Positions 36,228 through 45,571 of a stretch of DNA of 54,032 nucleotides are shown here, piece after piece. Where the stretch lies: contig JANQLS010000016.1 in assembly GCA_028280485.1 (NCBI GenBank), positions 1-54,032 on the forward strand, written 5' to 3'. Made by a program: the position numbers and the translations under genes. Source of the stretch: Planctomycetota bacterium (GTDB lineage: Bacteria; Planctomycetota; UBA8108; JACQVS01). The notes under the pieces were generated by a model. That model did no database searches. It was not told where the DNA came from and worked only from the letters and a program-made list of their open reading frames with translations. Position 1 is the first letter of the stretch. Every line of letters begins with the position of its first letter.

Positions 36228-36482
36228 ATGACGAAACAATACATGGTGATCGAACAATTTCATCCTGGTTCAAGGGATAAAGTTTACGAACGATTTCATC
36301 TGAAAGGCCGGATGCTTCCCGATGGATTAAACTATTTGAACAGCTGGCTCGAAAAAGATGGTGATCGTTGCTTCCAACTCATGGAAACTGAGGACTTTAA
36401 TCTTTTTGACGAATGGATCCAAAACTGGAAGGACCTAATTACATTTGAATTAATAGAGCTAGGGGAGAAGCCCAGGGCTTAA
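36228..36482 (+). CDS. DUF3303-like small protein
   Basis: An 84-residue cytoplasmic protein. YMVIEQFHPG at the start, GRMLPDGLNYLNSW in the middle and CFQLMETEDFNLFDEWIQNW near the end match the dimeric alpha-beta barrel-like DUF3303 family as I remember it. No catalytic function is established. It is 24 nt upstream of the DUF2459-like gene on the same strand and probably cotranscribed with it. Confidence 0.8.
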   Translation: MTKQYMVIEQFHPGSRDKVYERFHLKGRMLPDGLNYLNSWLEKDGDRCFQLMETEDFNLFDEWIQNWKDLITFELIELGEKPRA

Positions 36483-36505
36483 GTTTTAATTATGATAAGG
36501 CTTCA

Positions 36506-37240
36506 ATGATTGCTCGAATCCGAAGAATCAACACTTGGATCAATAAGCGATCACGAATCGTTCGGATTACGATTAAATCAACTCTATCTCTCATCATAGG
36601 CTTGATAGGGGGAACTGTCCTCTACTTTCTTCTCGCGATCATCTTGGGCGCTATCCCAAGGAATTCTGACTTAACTCCAACTGAGGATGGGATTGAAATA
36701 TTTGTTTCGTCCAACGGAGTGCACGTTGATTACATTTTTCCCTTCAAAACTTCTGAATTCGATTGGGCGACCCTGTTTCCACCTGAAGACTTTAAAGGAG
36801 TGCCCAGCCATCATAAATACAGTCATATTGAGATCGGTTGGGGCGACAAAGACTTCTACATCAATGTACCTCAATGGTCAGATTTGACCCTGAGCATGGC
36901 TTTTGAAGCCTTGTTCCTTTCAAGTGAATCGGCTTTGCATGTCAGGTATAGTTGGCCCCCTAAGTTAGATGAAGACTGTAAACGAACAGTTATCAGTCGA
37001 GATCAATATCAGCGCTTGATCCAACACATTAAAGAGACTGTTCAAACCGATGAGCAAGGGCGGGTGAAATTGATTTCTGTGCCGGGTTACACCGATTATG
37101 ATCGCTTTTATGAAGCTCATGGCAGTTACAATCTTATCGGCAATTGCAACGAATGGACTGGCTCCGGGCTACGACAAGCGGGTATTCGAACTGGGGTTTG
37201 GACGCCACTTCCGAGTGGTATCTTAGATCACTTTGATTAA
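36506..37240 (+). CDS. DUF2459-like (TIGR02117-type) membrane protein
   Basis: A 244-residue protein with one N-terminal membrane helix (about 27-50, IGLIGGTVLYFLLAII) and an extracytoplasmic domain. Conserved phrases are EIFVSSNGVHVDYIFP, HIEIGWGDKDFYINVP and YNLIGNCNEWTGSGLRQAG, which fit the DUF2459 family. The Ser, His, Asp and Cys residues in these segments are intriguing, but no activity is known. It follows the DUF3303-like gene and is probably in one short operon with it. Confidence 0.8.
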   Translation: MIARIRRINTWINKRSRIVRITIKSTLSLIIGLIGGTVLYFLLAIILGAIPRNSDLTPTEDGIEIFVSSNGVHVDYIFPFKTSEFDWATLFPPEDFKGVPSHHKYSHIEIGWGDKDFYINVPQWSDLTLSMAFEALFLSSESALHVRYSWPPKLDEDCKRTVISRDQYQRLIQHIKETVQTDEQGRVKLISVPGYTDYDRFYEAHGSYNLIGNCNEWTGSGLRQAGIRTGVWTPLPSGILDHFD

Positions 37241-37326
37241 TTTCAATAAATTAGAGCTGCGCGGAACAGATGAATTAAAATTCATTTCTCTTTGAAAATC
37301 ATCTACCAATTAAAGGGGAAAAACCC

Positions 37327-38091
37327 ATGGGTAAGAAAGCTGTCATTATATGTGGAATCATCTGCATCATAATAATTGCTTTATTTGTCCCTCCGGCCAT
37401 TAAATACCTCAAGATCGAAAACCTGGTTAAAGATCTACATTCAAAAGATCTTGAAGTGCAGAAAAAATCTATAGAAAACCTCACGAAGTACGGGGTGGAG
37501 GTTGTCCCTCGATTGTTGGAAGAACTGAAGACTCTACCCAAATTGGGAGAAGATGATCAGCCCTGGTACCTCAATAATGGTTGGGAAGACTATAAATTTT
37601 TTGGGGGTTATGAGTTTGGGTTAATAAAAACGCTTTTAAGTATTGGAGAACCTTCTATTCCTATATTGATACGTAGGCTTTCAAAGGAAGACTTTCGAAT
37701 GGAATGCCTTGCCACGTGTACTTTGGTCGTTTTTTATACAAAGTCAGCAAATATAGTTTTAAACGACGCTATTTCTTTTGGAAACAGTTACATCCAGCAT
37801 CGCGATCAAGAAACAGGGTGTTTGCACTTGATTACTGTTAAAAAAAATAAAACTGAAATATCCTTAATTGGAGAAATTAAAGATCATGATGATCAAGGTG
37901 TCTATTTTGTCGAAAAAGAAGAGCCTAGCATTATTCCTATTTTAAAGAATCTCGTTAAGCCGGAATTGAGATCGTCAGAGGTTGGATCCTATTATTCCTC
38001 AAGACCTGTAGGAGTGCACAAAAACGAAAGGATTCTGCCCTCGAAGCTGGTTGTAGAAGAAGCAAGAGAGGCGATCAAACGGCTTAAATAA
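37327..38091 (+). CDS. Membrane-anchored HEAT-like protein, unknown function
   Basis: A 254-residue protein with an N-terminal membrane segment (AVIICGIICIIIIALFVPPAI, one of the longest plain helices here). A helical part follows with phrases such as LEVQKKSIENLTKYG and PSIPILIRRLS that resemble degenerate HEAT repeats. A good ribosome binding site (AAAGGGG) precedes the ATG. No enzyme motif is seen. It is probably a scaffold facing the envelope. Confidence 0.7.
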   Translation: MGKKAVIICGIICIIIIALFVPPAIKYLKIENLVKDLHSKDLEVQKKSIENLTKYGVEVVPRLLEELKTLPKLGEDDQPWYLNNGWEDYKFFGGYEFGLIKTLLSIGEPSIPILIRRLSKEDFRMECLATCTLVVFYTKSANIVLNDAISFGNSYIQHRDQETGCLHLITVKKNKTEISLIGEIKDHDDQGVYFVEKEEPSIIPILKNLVKPELRSSEVGSYYSSRPVGVHKNERILPSKLVVEEAREAIKRLK

Positions 38092-38332
38092 CGAAAAAAT
38101 TCTTTCTTTAAGGCTGTGATTCTGGTCTTCACCTGTATTGGAATTCATACCGGAGTCTCTCTGAGACAAACTTTTGGATCTACTTCGTCAAGAATGGTGA
38201 TATTCCCAAGATAAGCCATAGAAATCACTCTATAAATCGAGCAAAATATGGTGATTCGTTCATAGGGTTGTTAAATAATCAATTCGCTACTCGTTCTTTC
38301 TAATTGAACTTGGATTACATAAGGATATTTCT

Positions 38333-39415
38333 ATGTCTAGTTCACTCTCACGTCGTGAATTTGTTGCCCGCACTACAGCGGTAGCAGCCACCTTCTCCTG
38401 TCCAGCAATTTTTAGTGCTGACAAAACTGGAAAGAAAATGATTACTGGTGAGGGTGACTATAAATATGAGGTCCATCACGCTTGGCCGAAACTGCCGAGT
38501 AAATTTAAGTGGCAAACGACTCATAATGTAGCGGTCGATAAAAATGGCTACCTCTATGTGATCCATGAAGGTCGCCAGAATCTTAAAGACCATCCCAGTA
38601 TTTTTGTCTTTGATCCCAAAGGCAAGTACGTACGCTCATTCGGTAGTCAATTTCAGGGTGGTGGCCATGGAATTGAAGTGCGAACTGAAGGGAAAGAGCA
38701 GTTTATTTATGTTTGCGCATATCAACACTTAAAAACTTTCGCTAAGTTCAACATGAAGGGTGAACTCGTATGGCAAAAGTATGCCGCGATGCAGACCGGA
38801 GTCTACGCGAAGGATGAAGATACCAAGCCTAAAAGAGCTTGGGGTCGAAACCGGTTCTTACCCACAAACTTTGCGTTCTTACCTGACGGTGATTTCTTCT
38901 TAGCCGATGGGTACGGCTCGTATACCATCCAAAGATTCGACAAAGACGGGAATTTTAAAAGCTTCTTCGGTGGCCCCGGAAAAGGCGAAGGGAAATTCAA
39001 CCTACCTCACGGTATTTGGGTGGATGATCGTCCTGGGCGCAAACCATCTATCGCCGTCTGTGATCGAGCGCATCACACGATTCAATATTTTACTTTGGAA
39101 GGTAAATATATTGAAACTCTCAAAGGCTACGGGTTGCCGGCTAATTTAGACACCTATAAAAACATCATGATCGTGCCCGAATTAGTAGCTCGAGTGACTT
39201 TACTCAATGAGAAAAATGAAGTGGTAGCTCGATTAGGGGACGATGTCGCCAGAATCAAAGCTGATAAACGATTCGGAATTCGCCGTGACGAAGCAAAATG
39301 GCAACCGGGTCGATTTGTGCATCCTCACGATGCCTGCTTTGACAATGAAGGTAATATTTTTGTTGCCGAGTGGGTTCATTCAGGTCGCGTAACAAAACTG
39401 GTTCGACTCTCATAA
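38333..39415 (+). CDS. Tat-exported six-bladed propeller (NHL-type) protein
   Basis: A 360-residue protein with a Tat signal (SRREFVART) and then regular beta-propeller blades of the NHL type: HNVAVDKNGYLYVIHEG, NPSIFVFDPKGK-like, LPDGDFFLADGYGSYTIQRF, GIWVDDRPGRKPSIAVCDR and HDACFDNEGNIFVAEW. Proteins of this layout include peptidyl-alpha-hydroxyglycine lyase-like and other binding propellers; the metal ligands needed for that activity are not assigned here. Strong ribosome binding site (AAGGA). A terminator follows. Confidence 0.8.
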   Translation: MSSSLSRREFVARTTAVAATFSCPAIFSADKTGKKMITGEGDYKYEVHHAWPKLPSKFKWQTTHNVAVDKNGYLYVIHEGRQNLKDHPSIFVFDPKGKYVRSFGSQFQGGGHGIEVRTEGKEQFIYVCAYQHLKTFAKFNMKGELVWQKYAAMQTGVYAKDEDTKPKRAWGRNRFLPTNFAFLPDGDFFLADGYGSYTIQRFDKDGNFKSFFGGPGKGEGKFNLPHGIWVDDRPGRKPSIAVCDRAHHTIQYFTLEGKYIETLKGYGLPANLDTYKNIMIVPELVARVTLLNEKNEVVARLGDDVARIKADKRFGIRRDEAKWQPGRFVHPHDACFDNEGNIFVAEWVHSGRVTKLVRLS

Positions 39416-39449
39416 AAATTTCCGAAAATGGATTCATAACAATTATCTA

Positions 39450-39485
39450 AGCCCAGCAGGTCCTCAAAACCTACTGGGCTTTTCT
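39450..39485 (+). terminator. Intrinsic terminator
   Basis: AGCCCAG-C-AGGT pairs with ACCT-A-CTGGGCT with one internal mismatch and is followed by TTTTC. It ends the propeller gene. Confidence 0.75.
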
Positions 39486-39626
39486 ATGATAAGAAGAAGA
39501 TGGGGGAGCTAAAGGAACGATGTCGCCACTCAGAAGAAGAGCCAACTGAATTGAAATGATCCCCATCAATATGATATTGTTTTAGATTAAATTTAAACTT
39601 CTAAGCAGAAAGGTTGAACTCAATCC

Positions 39627-39893
39627 ATGTCCGAAGAATCCCCTAAGCTTCCAGAAAAATATAATCTTGAATCTCTCTATGTCGACGAAGCTCGGGTCGC
39701 TAAAAATATTAATGACGCTATCGATTCTGCTCATAATTCAAATTGGGAAGAATGTTTAACACATTTAGATCGTGCCGAAGGTTCAATCGAAGGTTTTGAG
39801 CCCTATGACACCCAAGATGTCTACCTCCCGGGAATGTGGAAGGACACAGTAAATCAGGTCAGGTCATTCGTTGAATACCACTCAAAGGGATGA
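39627..39893 (+). CDS. Small acidic protein, unknown function
   Basis: An 88-residue, acidic, soluble protein that looks all-helical, with phrases such as ARVAKNINDAIDSAHNSNW and LTHLDRAEGSIEGFEPYD. No signal or membrane segment is present. I do not recognise the family; a TPR-like helical pair is possible. The ribosome binding site is weak and distant. It stands alone between two terminated regions. Confidence 0.55.
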   Translation: MSEESPKLPEKYNLESLYVDEARVAKNINDAIDSAHNSNWEECLTHLDRAEGSIEGFEPYDTQDVYLPGMWKDTVNQVRSFVEYHSKG

Positions 39894-40177
39894 TGAGTCT
39901 CAACAATAACCTGAATGTGAAGTCATCTATCTCAGCAATAGAGGCTTTATTTTATAGACCTTTAATGACTGCCTCAATTGAGACAATCATTGTTCTGAAG
40001 AGTTCACGATTGGTATGACTTCTAAATAATGAATTTCTAACTAACCTCAGTCACTCTTTCAATTGCCTTACCTCGCAAGAATCCAATAAATTTCATGTAC
40101 AAATACAATTTAGAGTGAAAGGGGATTTTCGATTCTATGAATTTATAAATTCATTTATGGCGCTTTTTTAAAACTTA

Positions 40178-41017
40178 ATGAAACATCGTAAACCTTTACT
40201 CATTGCCATCAGTCTCATCGCTCTTGCGGCAATCAGTGTCATCGCAAGGAATTGGTATCCTCTCGTCCATTGGTACAAATTTCAACGCGAGTTCGAAGCT
40301 CTTGAAGTCAATGAACAAGGGCTTCAGGAGTACAAGCATATCCAATCTGGGATCATTTTTGTCCAAGTGCCATCTGGAACCTATATGATGGGGAGTTTAC
40401 CCTATGAGAATGGCCGATTGATGAGCGAACTGACTCAACATAAAGTCAAAATCTCAACTTACCTCATTGCTAAGTATGAAGTGTCTCAAGAGCAGTGGGA
40501 TCGTGTCATGAAAGAGAATCCATCGCATTTTAGGGGTGGGAATCTTCCCGTTGAGAAGGTGTCATGGATCGAATGCAAAGAGTTCTGCAAGTTAACAAAT
40601 CTTGACTTGCCAACTGAGGATCAATGGGAATATGCTTGTCGAGCAGGAACTGAAACGACTTATAGTTTTGGTCAAGAAATTAATACCGATGAGGTTAACT
40701 TTAATGGGAAAACTTGGAGTCGGATCCAACCGGTCCTCAATCGAGGAAAAACCGTTCCAATAGATTCTTTTAATCCGAATCCCTACGGAATATACAATAT
40801 GCATGGGAATGTTTGGGAATGGTGCAAATACCGGGTGAAATTTGTAAATGAATCAAAGATCCCAGAACAGGGTGATTTTACAACCGTTCGGGGTGGTTCG
40901 TGGAACAACAAATCAACGGATCTCCGATCGGCGAGAAGAAGCAGAACAAAAAAATCAACAAAGAGATTTAACATCGGCTTTCGACCCGTTCGAAATTTAC
41001 ATTGGGAATCGATATGA
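40178..41017 (+). CDS. Membrane-anchored FGE-sulfatase-domain protein, copy 1
   Basis: A 279-residue protein with an N-terminal membrane helix (LLIAISLIALAAISVIA) and an extracytoplasmic formylglycine-generating-enzyme-like domain. GIIFVQVPSGTYMMGS, YEVSQEQWDRVM, LPTEDQWEYACRAG, MHGNVWEW and RGGSW are the landmarks. True sulfatase-modifying enzymes have two Cys after RGGS; here the stretch reads RGGSWNNKSTDLRSAR with none. It is therefore unlikely to make formylglycine and is better seen as a binding or other SUMF1-fold protein. The next gene overlaps its stop (ATGA). Paralogues at 41658 and 45572. Confidence 0.85.
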   Translation: MKHRKPLLIAISLIALAAISVIARNWYPLVHWYKFQREFEALEVNEQGLQEYKHIQSGIIFVQVPSGTYMMGSLPYENGRLMSELTQHKVKISTYLIAKYEVSQEQWDRVMKENPSHFRGGNLPVEKVSWIECKEFCKLTNLDLPTEDQWEYACRAGTETTYSFGQEINTDEVNFNGKTWSRIQPVLNRGKTVPIDSFNPNPYGIYNMHGNVWEWCKYRVKFVNESKIPEQGDFTTVRGGSWNNKSTDLRSARRSRTKKSTKRFNIGFRPVRNLHWESI

Positions 41018-41559
41018 ATCAGAGAAGCATTCAGTTTTTGATCTTCATGGCCTTTTGTTTTTCCTTGCCCTCTTGTTCCAACGGCGATGCTTTAAAGGAA
41101 CCAGCAAAACCTCAACTCACGGAGCGAGTGGTTAGGCTCATGGGGGGCTGGCCTCACACCAAAGCGATCACTGAAACGGGAAAAGCTACTGCCTACCGTA
41201 TCCAGTTGAACCGAGAAAATAACTACAAAGAAGAGATTATTTCTGAAGGTATTGAGCTGAATCCGAAACAACGGCAAGCCTTGGTTGGGCTTATTTCTCG
41301 TGATGAAGCCTACGAATGGGATATCTCCAAAGGCTGTAGGCCATTGCCAGGAGTTTTGATCACATTTGAAGATGGGGCAACCTATGCGAGGGTGCGTTTT
41401 TGCTTCTCATGCCAGATGCTTCAGTACAAACCAAGTCAGACCGGTTGGGAAAATTTCGACCCTATTAACAGTGAACTTATAAAATGGGTAAAAGGAATTT
41501 TTCCCGATGATCAAGCCATTCAAAGCTTGGGAACTGATGAAGAAGCTCTTAATTTATAG
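41014..41559 (+). CDS. Lipoprotein coupled to FGE-like copy 1
   Basis: A 181-residue protein whose ATG overlaps the TGA of the FGE-like gene, implying translational coupling. The signal ends at SLPSC (Cys 21), a lipobox. The mature part has no motif I recognise; it includes a CxxC-like pair in RFCFSCQML and a conserved-looking ISEGIELNPKQRQAL. A TTG at 41002 is possible but less likely. It may partner the FGE-like protein at the membrane. Confidence 0.75.
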   Translation: MNQRSIQFLIFMAFCFSLPSCSNGDALKEPAKPQLTERVVRLMGGWPHTKAITETGKATAYRIQLNRENNYKEEIISEGIELNPKQRQALVGLISRDEAYEWDISKGCRPLPGVLITFEDGATYARVRFCFSCQMLQYKPSQTGWENFDPINSELIKWVKGIFPDDQAIQSLGTDEEALNL

Positions 41560-41657
41560 TTGTTTAAAAGTGATGGGCGGTAAAAGGATGGCACTGCTCA
41601 CATAAAGAATCGCTCATGACCTAAGAAAGAACTTTAAGTACCTTTTGGGGAGTTATC

Positions 41658-42827
41658 ATGGCCCAAGCAGCACGCCGGATTCAATTCAGCCTTGCCTGCA
41701 TCCTATTAGCGATCAGTTTTTTCTCAGGGCTTTGGGTCGTGTTGAATGATGAAAAGAAGGAAAGTCTTGAAGAAGACAATCAAACAGAAAAAGAGAATAA
41801 CGAATTAATTAAGAATGAGGTGGAAGTTCCTCAACAAGATCAACTCGTTCTCGAAGATTCAAAACAAATAGATATTGAGCTTACTATAGAAAAATCATCA
41901 TTCGAATACGAAGGTTCGATTGATGAAATTGAAGAAACAAATAATGAAAGCAAGGATTCAGAGATAGAGACGATCGGGTACGATAAATTTGGAAAAATAT
42001 TAAGTCCTAAATATCGAATCAGGGTCAAAGGAAGGTTCGAAGATCTATTTAAGGGTTTGGGTCAAAATGAACAGGGATATGAGGAATTCGAGCACCTACA
42101 AAGCGGCATTATCTTTGTTCACTTACCAGGAGGTGAATTCCTCATGGGAAGCCCCCCAAAAGAAAAAGGGCATCTATGGCACGAGTACCAACATAAGGTT
42201 ACGATTTCTCCTTTCCTGATCGCGAAGTACGAAGTTTCGGTAGGGCATTGGGAAGCGGTGATGGGGAAACAAGCTCGAGGTACTGTGATCAAAGGGGCGA
42301 ATTTACCCGTCACCGATGTGTCTTGGGAAAAGTGTTTTGGGGCTGAAGATTCTTTTTGCCAAAAACTCGGTTTACAACTGCCAACCGAAGCGCAGTGGGA
42401 ATACGCCTGTCGAGCGGGCACCACAACTCCCTTTTTCTTTGGGGAAGACCTCACCGAAGACCAAGTCAATTTCAATAACAGGTATCCATATAAGGTAGAG
42501 TCTCCCGTTATTTATCCAAAACGTGGATGGAAATCAAATATACCGGTTCACACCTTATTGCCCAATGGCTTTGGCTTACATCACATGCATGGAAACGTGT
42601 TTGAATGGTGTGAGGATGTTTATAACAACAATTACTATCGATCCGAGGCTGCTAAGAATGGAGATTTAGCCCATTTTGAAGAAAATGGTTCTCGTATCAT
42701 TCGTGGAGGCAGTTGGCGCAGCGCGGCTGCTCTTTGTCGATCAGCTTCTCGGGATTGGTATTCTTCGAAAGACGAATCTTCTGATATTGGATTTCGTCCG
42801 GTTTGGGTGTTTCCGGATTCTAATTGA
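41658..42827 (+). CDS. Membrane-anchored FGE-sulfatase-domain protein, copy 2
   Basis: A 389-residue protein with a membrane helix (ACILLAISFFSGLWVVL), then an acidic, Glu-rich linker (about 33-115), then the FGE-like domain (about 150-389). GIIFVHLPGGEFLMGS, YEVSVGHWEAVMG, LPTEAQWEYACRAG, MHGNVFEW and RGGSW are present. After RGGSW there is only one Cys (AALCRSA), not the pair needed by sulfatase-maturing enzymes, so the activity is doubtful. The linker is much longer than in the other two copies. A small membrane-protein gene starts 9 nt after the stop. Confidence 0.85.
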   Translation: MAQAARRIQFSLACILLAISFFSGLWVVLNDEKKESLEEDNQTEKENNELIKNEVEVPQQDQLVLEDSKQIDIELTIEKSSFEYEGSIDEIEETNNESKDSEIETIGYDKFGKILSPKYRIRVKGRFEDLFKGLGQNEQGYEEFEHLQSGIIFVHLPGGEFLMGSPPKEKGHLWHEYQHKVTISPFLIAKYEVSVGHWEAVMGKQARGTVIKGANLPVTDVSWEKCFGAEDSFCQKLGLQLPTEAQWEYACRAGTTTPFFFGEDLTEDQVNFNNRYPYKVESPVIYPKRGWKSNIPVHTLLPNGFGLHHMHGNVFEWCEDVYNNNYYRSEAAKNGDLAHFEENGSRIIRGGSWRSAAALCRSASRDWYSSKDESSDIGFRPVWVFPDSN

Positions 42828-42836
42828 GAAATAGAT

Positions 42837-43007
42837 ATGAAGTGGTTTCTCGCACTGATCCTTTGGATGGCTTTACTTCTCAACTCTGCCATCACTTACC
42901 ATCCCGATATAGGGCATTTATATTTCAGGAATGCACTCCTAATAGGTCTTTCCGCAATCACCGCTACTTCAATACCGATCATCAGCCGTCCTAATAAAGC
43001 GAAATAA
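42837..43007 (+). CDS. Small membrane protein coupled to FGE-like copy 2
   Basis: A 56-residue ORF too short for many tools. It begins MKWFLALILWMALLLNS and has a second hydrophobic stretch (LLIGLSAITATSIPII), so two membrane helices are likely. It starts 9 nt after the FGE-like stop and fits the pattern in which each FGE-like gene is followed by a small envelope-protein gene. Supported mainly by context and hydropathy. Confidence 0.5.
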   Translation: MKWFLALILWMALLLNSAITYHPDIGHLYFRNALLIGLSAITATSIPIISRPNKAK

Positions 43008-43094
43008 AAGTTTGACCTCCGCACCATAAATGAAATTTCTCCCTATTTTCCACATCATATTAATAAGCTGTGGAACGGTATACTCCCTTGATTT

Positions 43095-43631
43095 TTAAGG
43101 ATTCGTTTCGTCAAGAGGAGGTCGTTTACGTTGAGTGGTAGATGATTTTTTGTGTTCTATCATTGGGGGGTGCGTACGTCCCTCTCGAGGTTCTTGGCGT
43201 AAGAGATCGTAGCGACTGGATACGCCCGATTCTGCGTCGATCGAATCGGGTGGACCTTGATCACCGTAGGTCACTAAGATCAACTGTTTGCCTTCTATTT
43301 TGTAGAGAGCAGGAACAACCTCTCCGACAATTTTATCTTCTCCCGTGTTGTCTTTGAGAATTGTGGCGTGAAGCTGTGGGGGATCGGTGTCGTCAGGAAG
43401 TGTGAACTTTGTGTCGAACCAAAAGTTTTTATCTCGATAAAAAAAGAGCGATTCACCCACGATGTTAACGGAGCAGATGCCTCCTGGCCCTTCACCTTCC
43501 CAGTAGCCTTGAAGAGGAGTTAAATCGGTTTTTATCTCAATTAGGGGATTTTGATGAGTTTCGGAACAACCGATGGGGAGTCCAGCCAGCACAGCAAGCA
43601 AAAATATTTTCATTGGAAAGTGTCGAAACAT
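43095..43631 (-). CDS. TIGR03067-like lipoprotein
   Basis: A lipoprotein of about 178 residues with the lipobox LPIGC. After the signal come LTPLQGYWEGEGPGG and a beta-rich domain with YKIEGKQLILVTYGDQG, which resembles the planctomycete TIGR03067 domain. Start: the frame is open to 43670, but ATG codons at 43631 or 43613 give a normal-length signal peptide; 43631 is taken. The C-terminal 45 residues are basic and low in complexity. Function unknown. The family is expanded in planctomycetes. Confidence 0.65.
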   Translation of the reverse strand: MFRHFPMKIFLLAVLAGLPIGCSETHQNPLIEIKTDLTPLQGYWEGEGPGGICSVNIVGESLFFYRDKNFWFDTKFTLPDDTDPPQLHATILKDNTGEDKIVGEVVPALYKIEGKQLILVTYGDQGPPDSIDAESGVSSRYDLLRQEPREGRTHPPMIEHKKSSTTQRKRPPLDETNP

Positions 43632-43910
43632 AAATGAGTTACAATTAAAAAAATCGAAATCTATCTTCATAAAGAAAATATTAGATAAATCATTTTCATT
43701 ATACCGACATTAATCCTAAATCTAAGTAACCCAATCGTAACGAGCGAGTGAGTGAAAAGTCTTTCGGCGATTCTAGTATTAGACTCGGGCAGGACTCATC
43801 GCGACAATTAATAGCTATCTATATTGGTAGATTTTTGGGGAAATTTCATAAATTAGAGCCACAATCATAGGGAGTAGCACAATTTAAATTTAGCGGAAAG
43901 TCATCACTCA

Positions 43911-44246
43911 GTGAAAACATTAACCATAGCCTCATTAGTTCTCCTTTTAACGGGTTGTTTAAGCGTTCACTCTATTTACTACACTTACCCTCTTCCGGTT
44001 CAAAGTTATAGGGGTACAGTAGCTCACTTCACACAATTTCCCGTTTATAACAAAACGGCGCCTGGATCTCGCACTTACGGTACTCTTAAAATCGTCTTCG
44101 CCATGCAATCCGTCGTTGATCTATTCTTGGGAGTTGGCTTGGAGACGCTTCTACTTCCAGCGACATTACCCGTTGATATCTATGGCATCTTCCATCCTGA
44201 TGATTTTAAGTATTATCGTGCCCGGGCGATAGCGGAGGAAAGATGA
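43911..44246 (+). CDS. YceK/YidQ-like lipoprotein
   Basis: A 111-residue lipoprotein starting at GTG. The signal ends in LLLTGC (lipobox). LSVHSIYYTYPLPVQSYRGT, a hydrophobic VVDLFLGVGLETLLLPATLPVDIYG and a terminal FHPDDF block match the YceK/YidQ family layout. These are outer-membrane or periplasmic lipoproteins of unknown role. It converges with the nuclease-like gene across a strong hairpin. Confidence 0.75.
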   Translation: MKTLTIASLVLLLTGCLSVHSIYYTYPLPVQSYRGTVAHFTQFPVYNKTAPGSRTYGTLKIVFAMQSVVDLFLGVGLETLLLPATLPVDIYGIFHPDDFKYYRARAIAEER

Positions 44247-44256
44247 AGCGATGTCC

Positions 44257-44302
44257 TGTTGATGGACGTAAAGTCCTGATCAGGTCTTTACATCCATCAA
44301 CA
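44257..44302. terminator. Bidirectional hairpin between convergent genes
   Basis: TGTTGATGGA/TCCATCAACA plus an inner GTAAAG/CTTTAC stem form a long hairpin between the lipoprotein gene and the nuclease-like gene. It overlaps the last codons of the latter. No strong T-run. Confidence 0.6.
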
Positions 44303-45394
44303 ATCGAATCCTGATTGTTCACAACTCAGACTGTCTTGAGTCATATCTTCACCGCAAACCGGAAAAGGCGTGATTGGACGTGAAGTGCCTAAGAACATAT
44401 AAGACAAGGAATACAAGGAATCAGAGATATCTACGCGCCCATCATCATTAACATCAGCTGCTTTAAAACAAGAGGGATTTTCTATTTCCACAAAGAGGTA
44501 GAAAAGAATAAACATCGCATCCGATAGGTTGATAGATCCAGAACGGTTGACATCGCCTCTAATGAAAAAAACTTTTTCTTCAAGAGTGAATTCAAACATG
44601 CCCGTGACTGGGCGATGATCGCTTGTTTCGTTGGAATCAGGGCAATCATTGGGTCGAACGAGTATCTCCGATTTCGCTTCCCATTCTTTTGCGGCTCCAG
44701 AGACAAAGACAAAATCTAAGATGCTATTATATCTGTTACTGCACTGAGTTTTGATGAGGGAGGATGGCTGGATCCATTTAAATGTATTGTTAGTTAAAAA
44801 ATTCATCATAGCCCTATTCCCTGGACCTGATGGAAGGTTGTAGTCAAAATTAAAATCTCCGACACATATCACTGGAATCGATTGGGCTTCAGCCCATTTT
44901 CGAATCTCAGTAGCTTGATACTGTCTCTCTTCAGCATCACTTCGGATGAGATGGTTCACCATGAAGAAAAATTGGAGATCAGAAGATTGTATTTTCAATT
45001 TTAGTGCCAAGGGAGCTCGTACTCGATTGCCAAGACTGAGATCAGGAAATCCCGCCACGCTTCCATTTAATTCATATTTACCCAGATTCTCATACTTAGA
45101 CTCGTCATAGATGATTAACAAGCGATCGTCATTACCGGTTTCAGAAATTACAGAGTTAAAAATACCACTTTCACCAATAGCCGCTGCCATGGTGTATTCA
45201 GCAGCATTTAATTTTCTGACTTCAGATAACCCAAGAACGTCGAATTCCTGCAGATCGGCTATCTGGTTAGCGATTGTATCTCTATCGTTGTCACCACTTT
45301 CAACATTCCATGTGATCACATGGATCTGTTCTCCATTTAGAGCTGAACAAATCAGGATCAACAAGGTCATTAGTGGTGTGATTAGCTTAGGCAT
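44297..45394 (-). CDS. Secreted endonuclease/phosphatase-family protein with dockerin-like tail
   Basis: A 365-residue exported protein. A signal peptide (residues 1-21) is followed by an endonuclease/exonuclease/phosphatase domain: TWNVESG, GLSEVR, VNHLIRSD, VGDFNFD, ILDFVFVSG and SDHRPVTG carry the metal and catalytic Asn, Glu, His and Asp residues. The last 85 residues hold two calcium-loop-like repeats (GDVNRSGSINLSDA and ADVNDDGRVDISDS) and end in FLGT, CGED and a final Cys. This is the planctomycete dockerin-like tail also found at 52701. It could cleave nucleic acid or phosphoesters outside the cell; which one is not decided. The tail probably anchors it to the cell surface or a complex. 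Confidence 0.85.
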   Translation of the reverse strand: MPKLITPLMTLLILICSALNGEQIHVITWNVESGDNDRDTIANQIADLQEFDVLGLSEVRKLNAAEYTMAAAIGESGIFNSVISETGNDDRLLIIYDESKYENLGKYELNGSVAGFPDLSLGNRVRAPLALKLKIQSSDLQFFFMVNHLIRSDAEERQYQATEIRKWAEAQSIPVICVGDFNFDYNLPSGPGNRAMMNFLTNNTFKWIQPSSLIKTQCSNRYNSILDFVFVSGAAKEWEAKSEILVRPNDCPDSNETSDHRPVTGMFEFTLEEKVFFIRGDVNRSGSINLSDAMFILFYLFVEIENPSCFKAADVNDDGRVDISDSLYSLSYMFLGTSRPITPFPVCGEDMTQDSLSCEQSGFDC

Positions 45395-45571
45395 AATTCA
45401 TAAATACTTAAGAAGAAACTTATATAAGTTTATCAGGTACTGAGCTTTTTATGAATTCCTCTAAGGTGAAAGAAAAGGTAAAATTAAGGCATCAAATTCT
45501 TTTGAAGATACTTAGTTCATAAATTTTGGCGGCAGATTTATCTGAGGCATGATCTTTTAACTTAAGGCAAC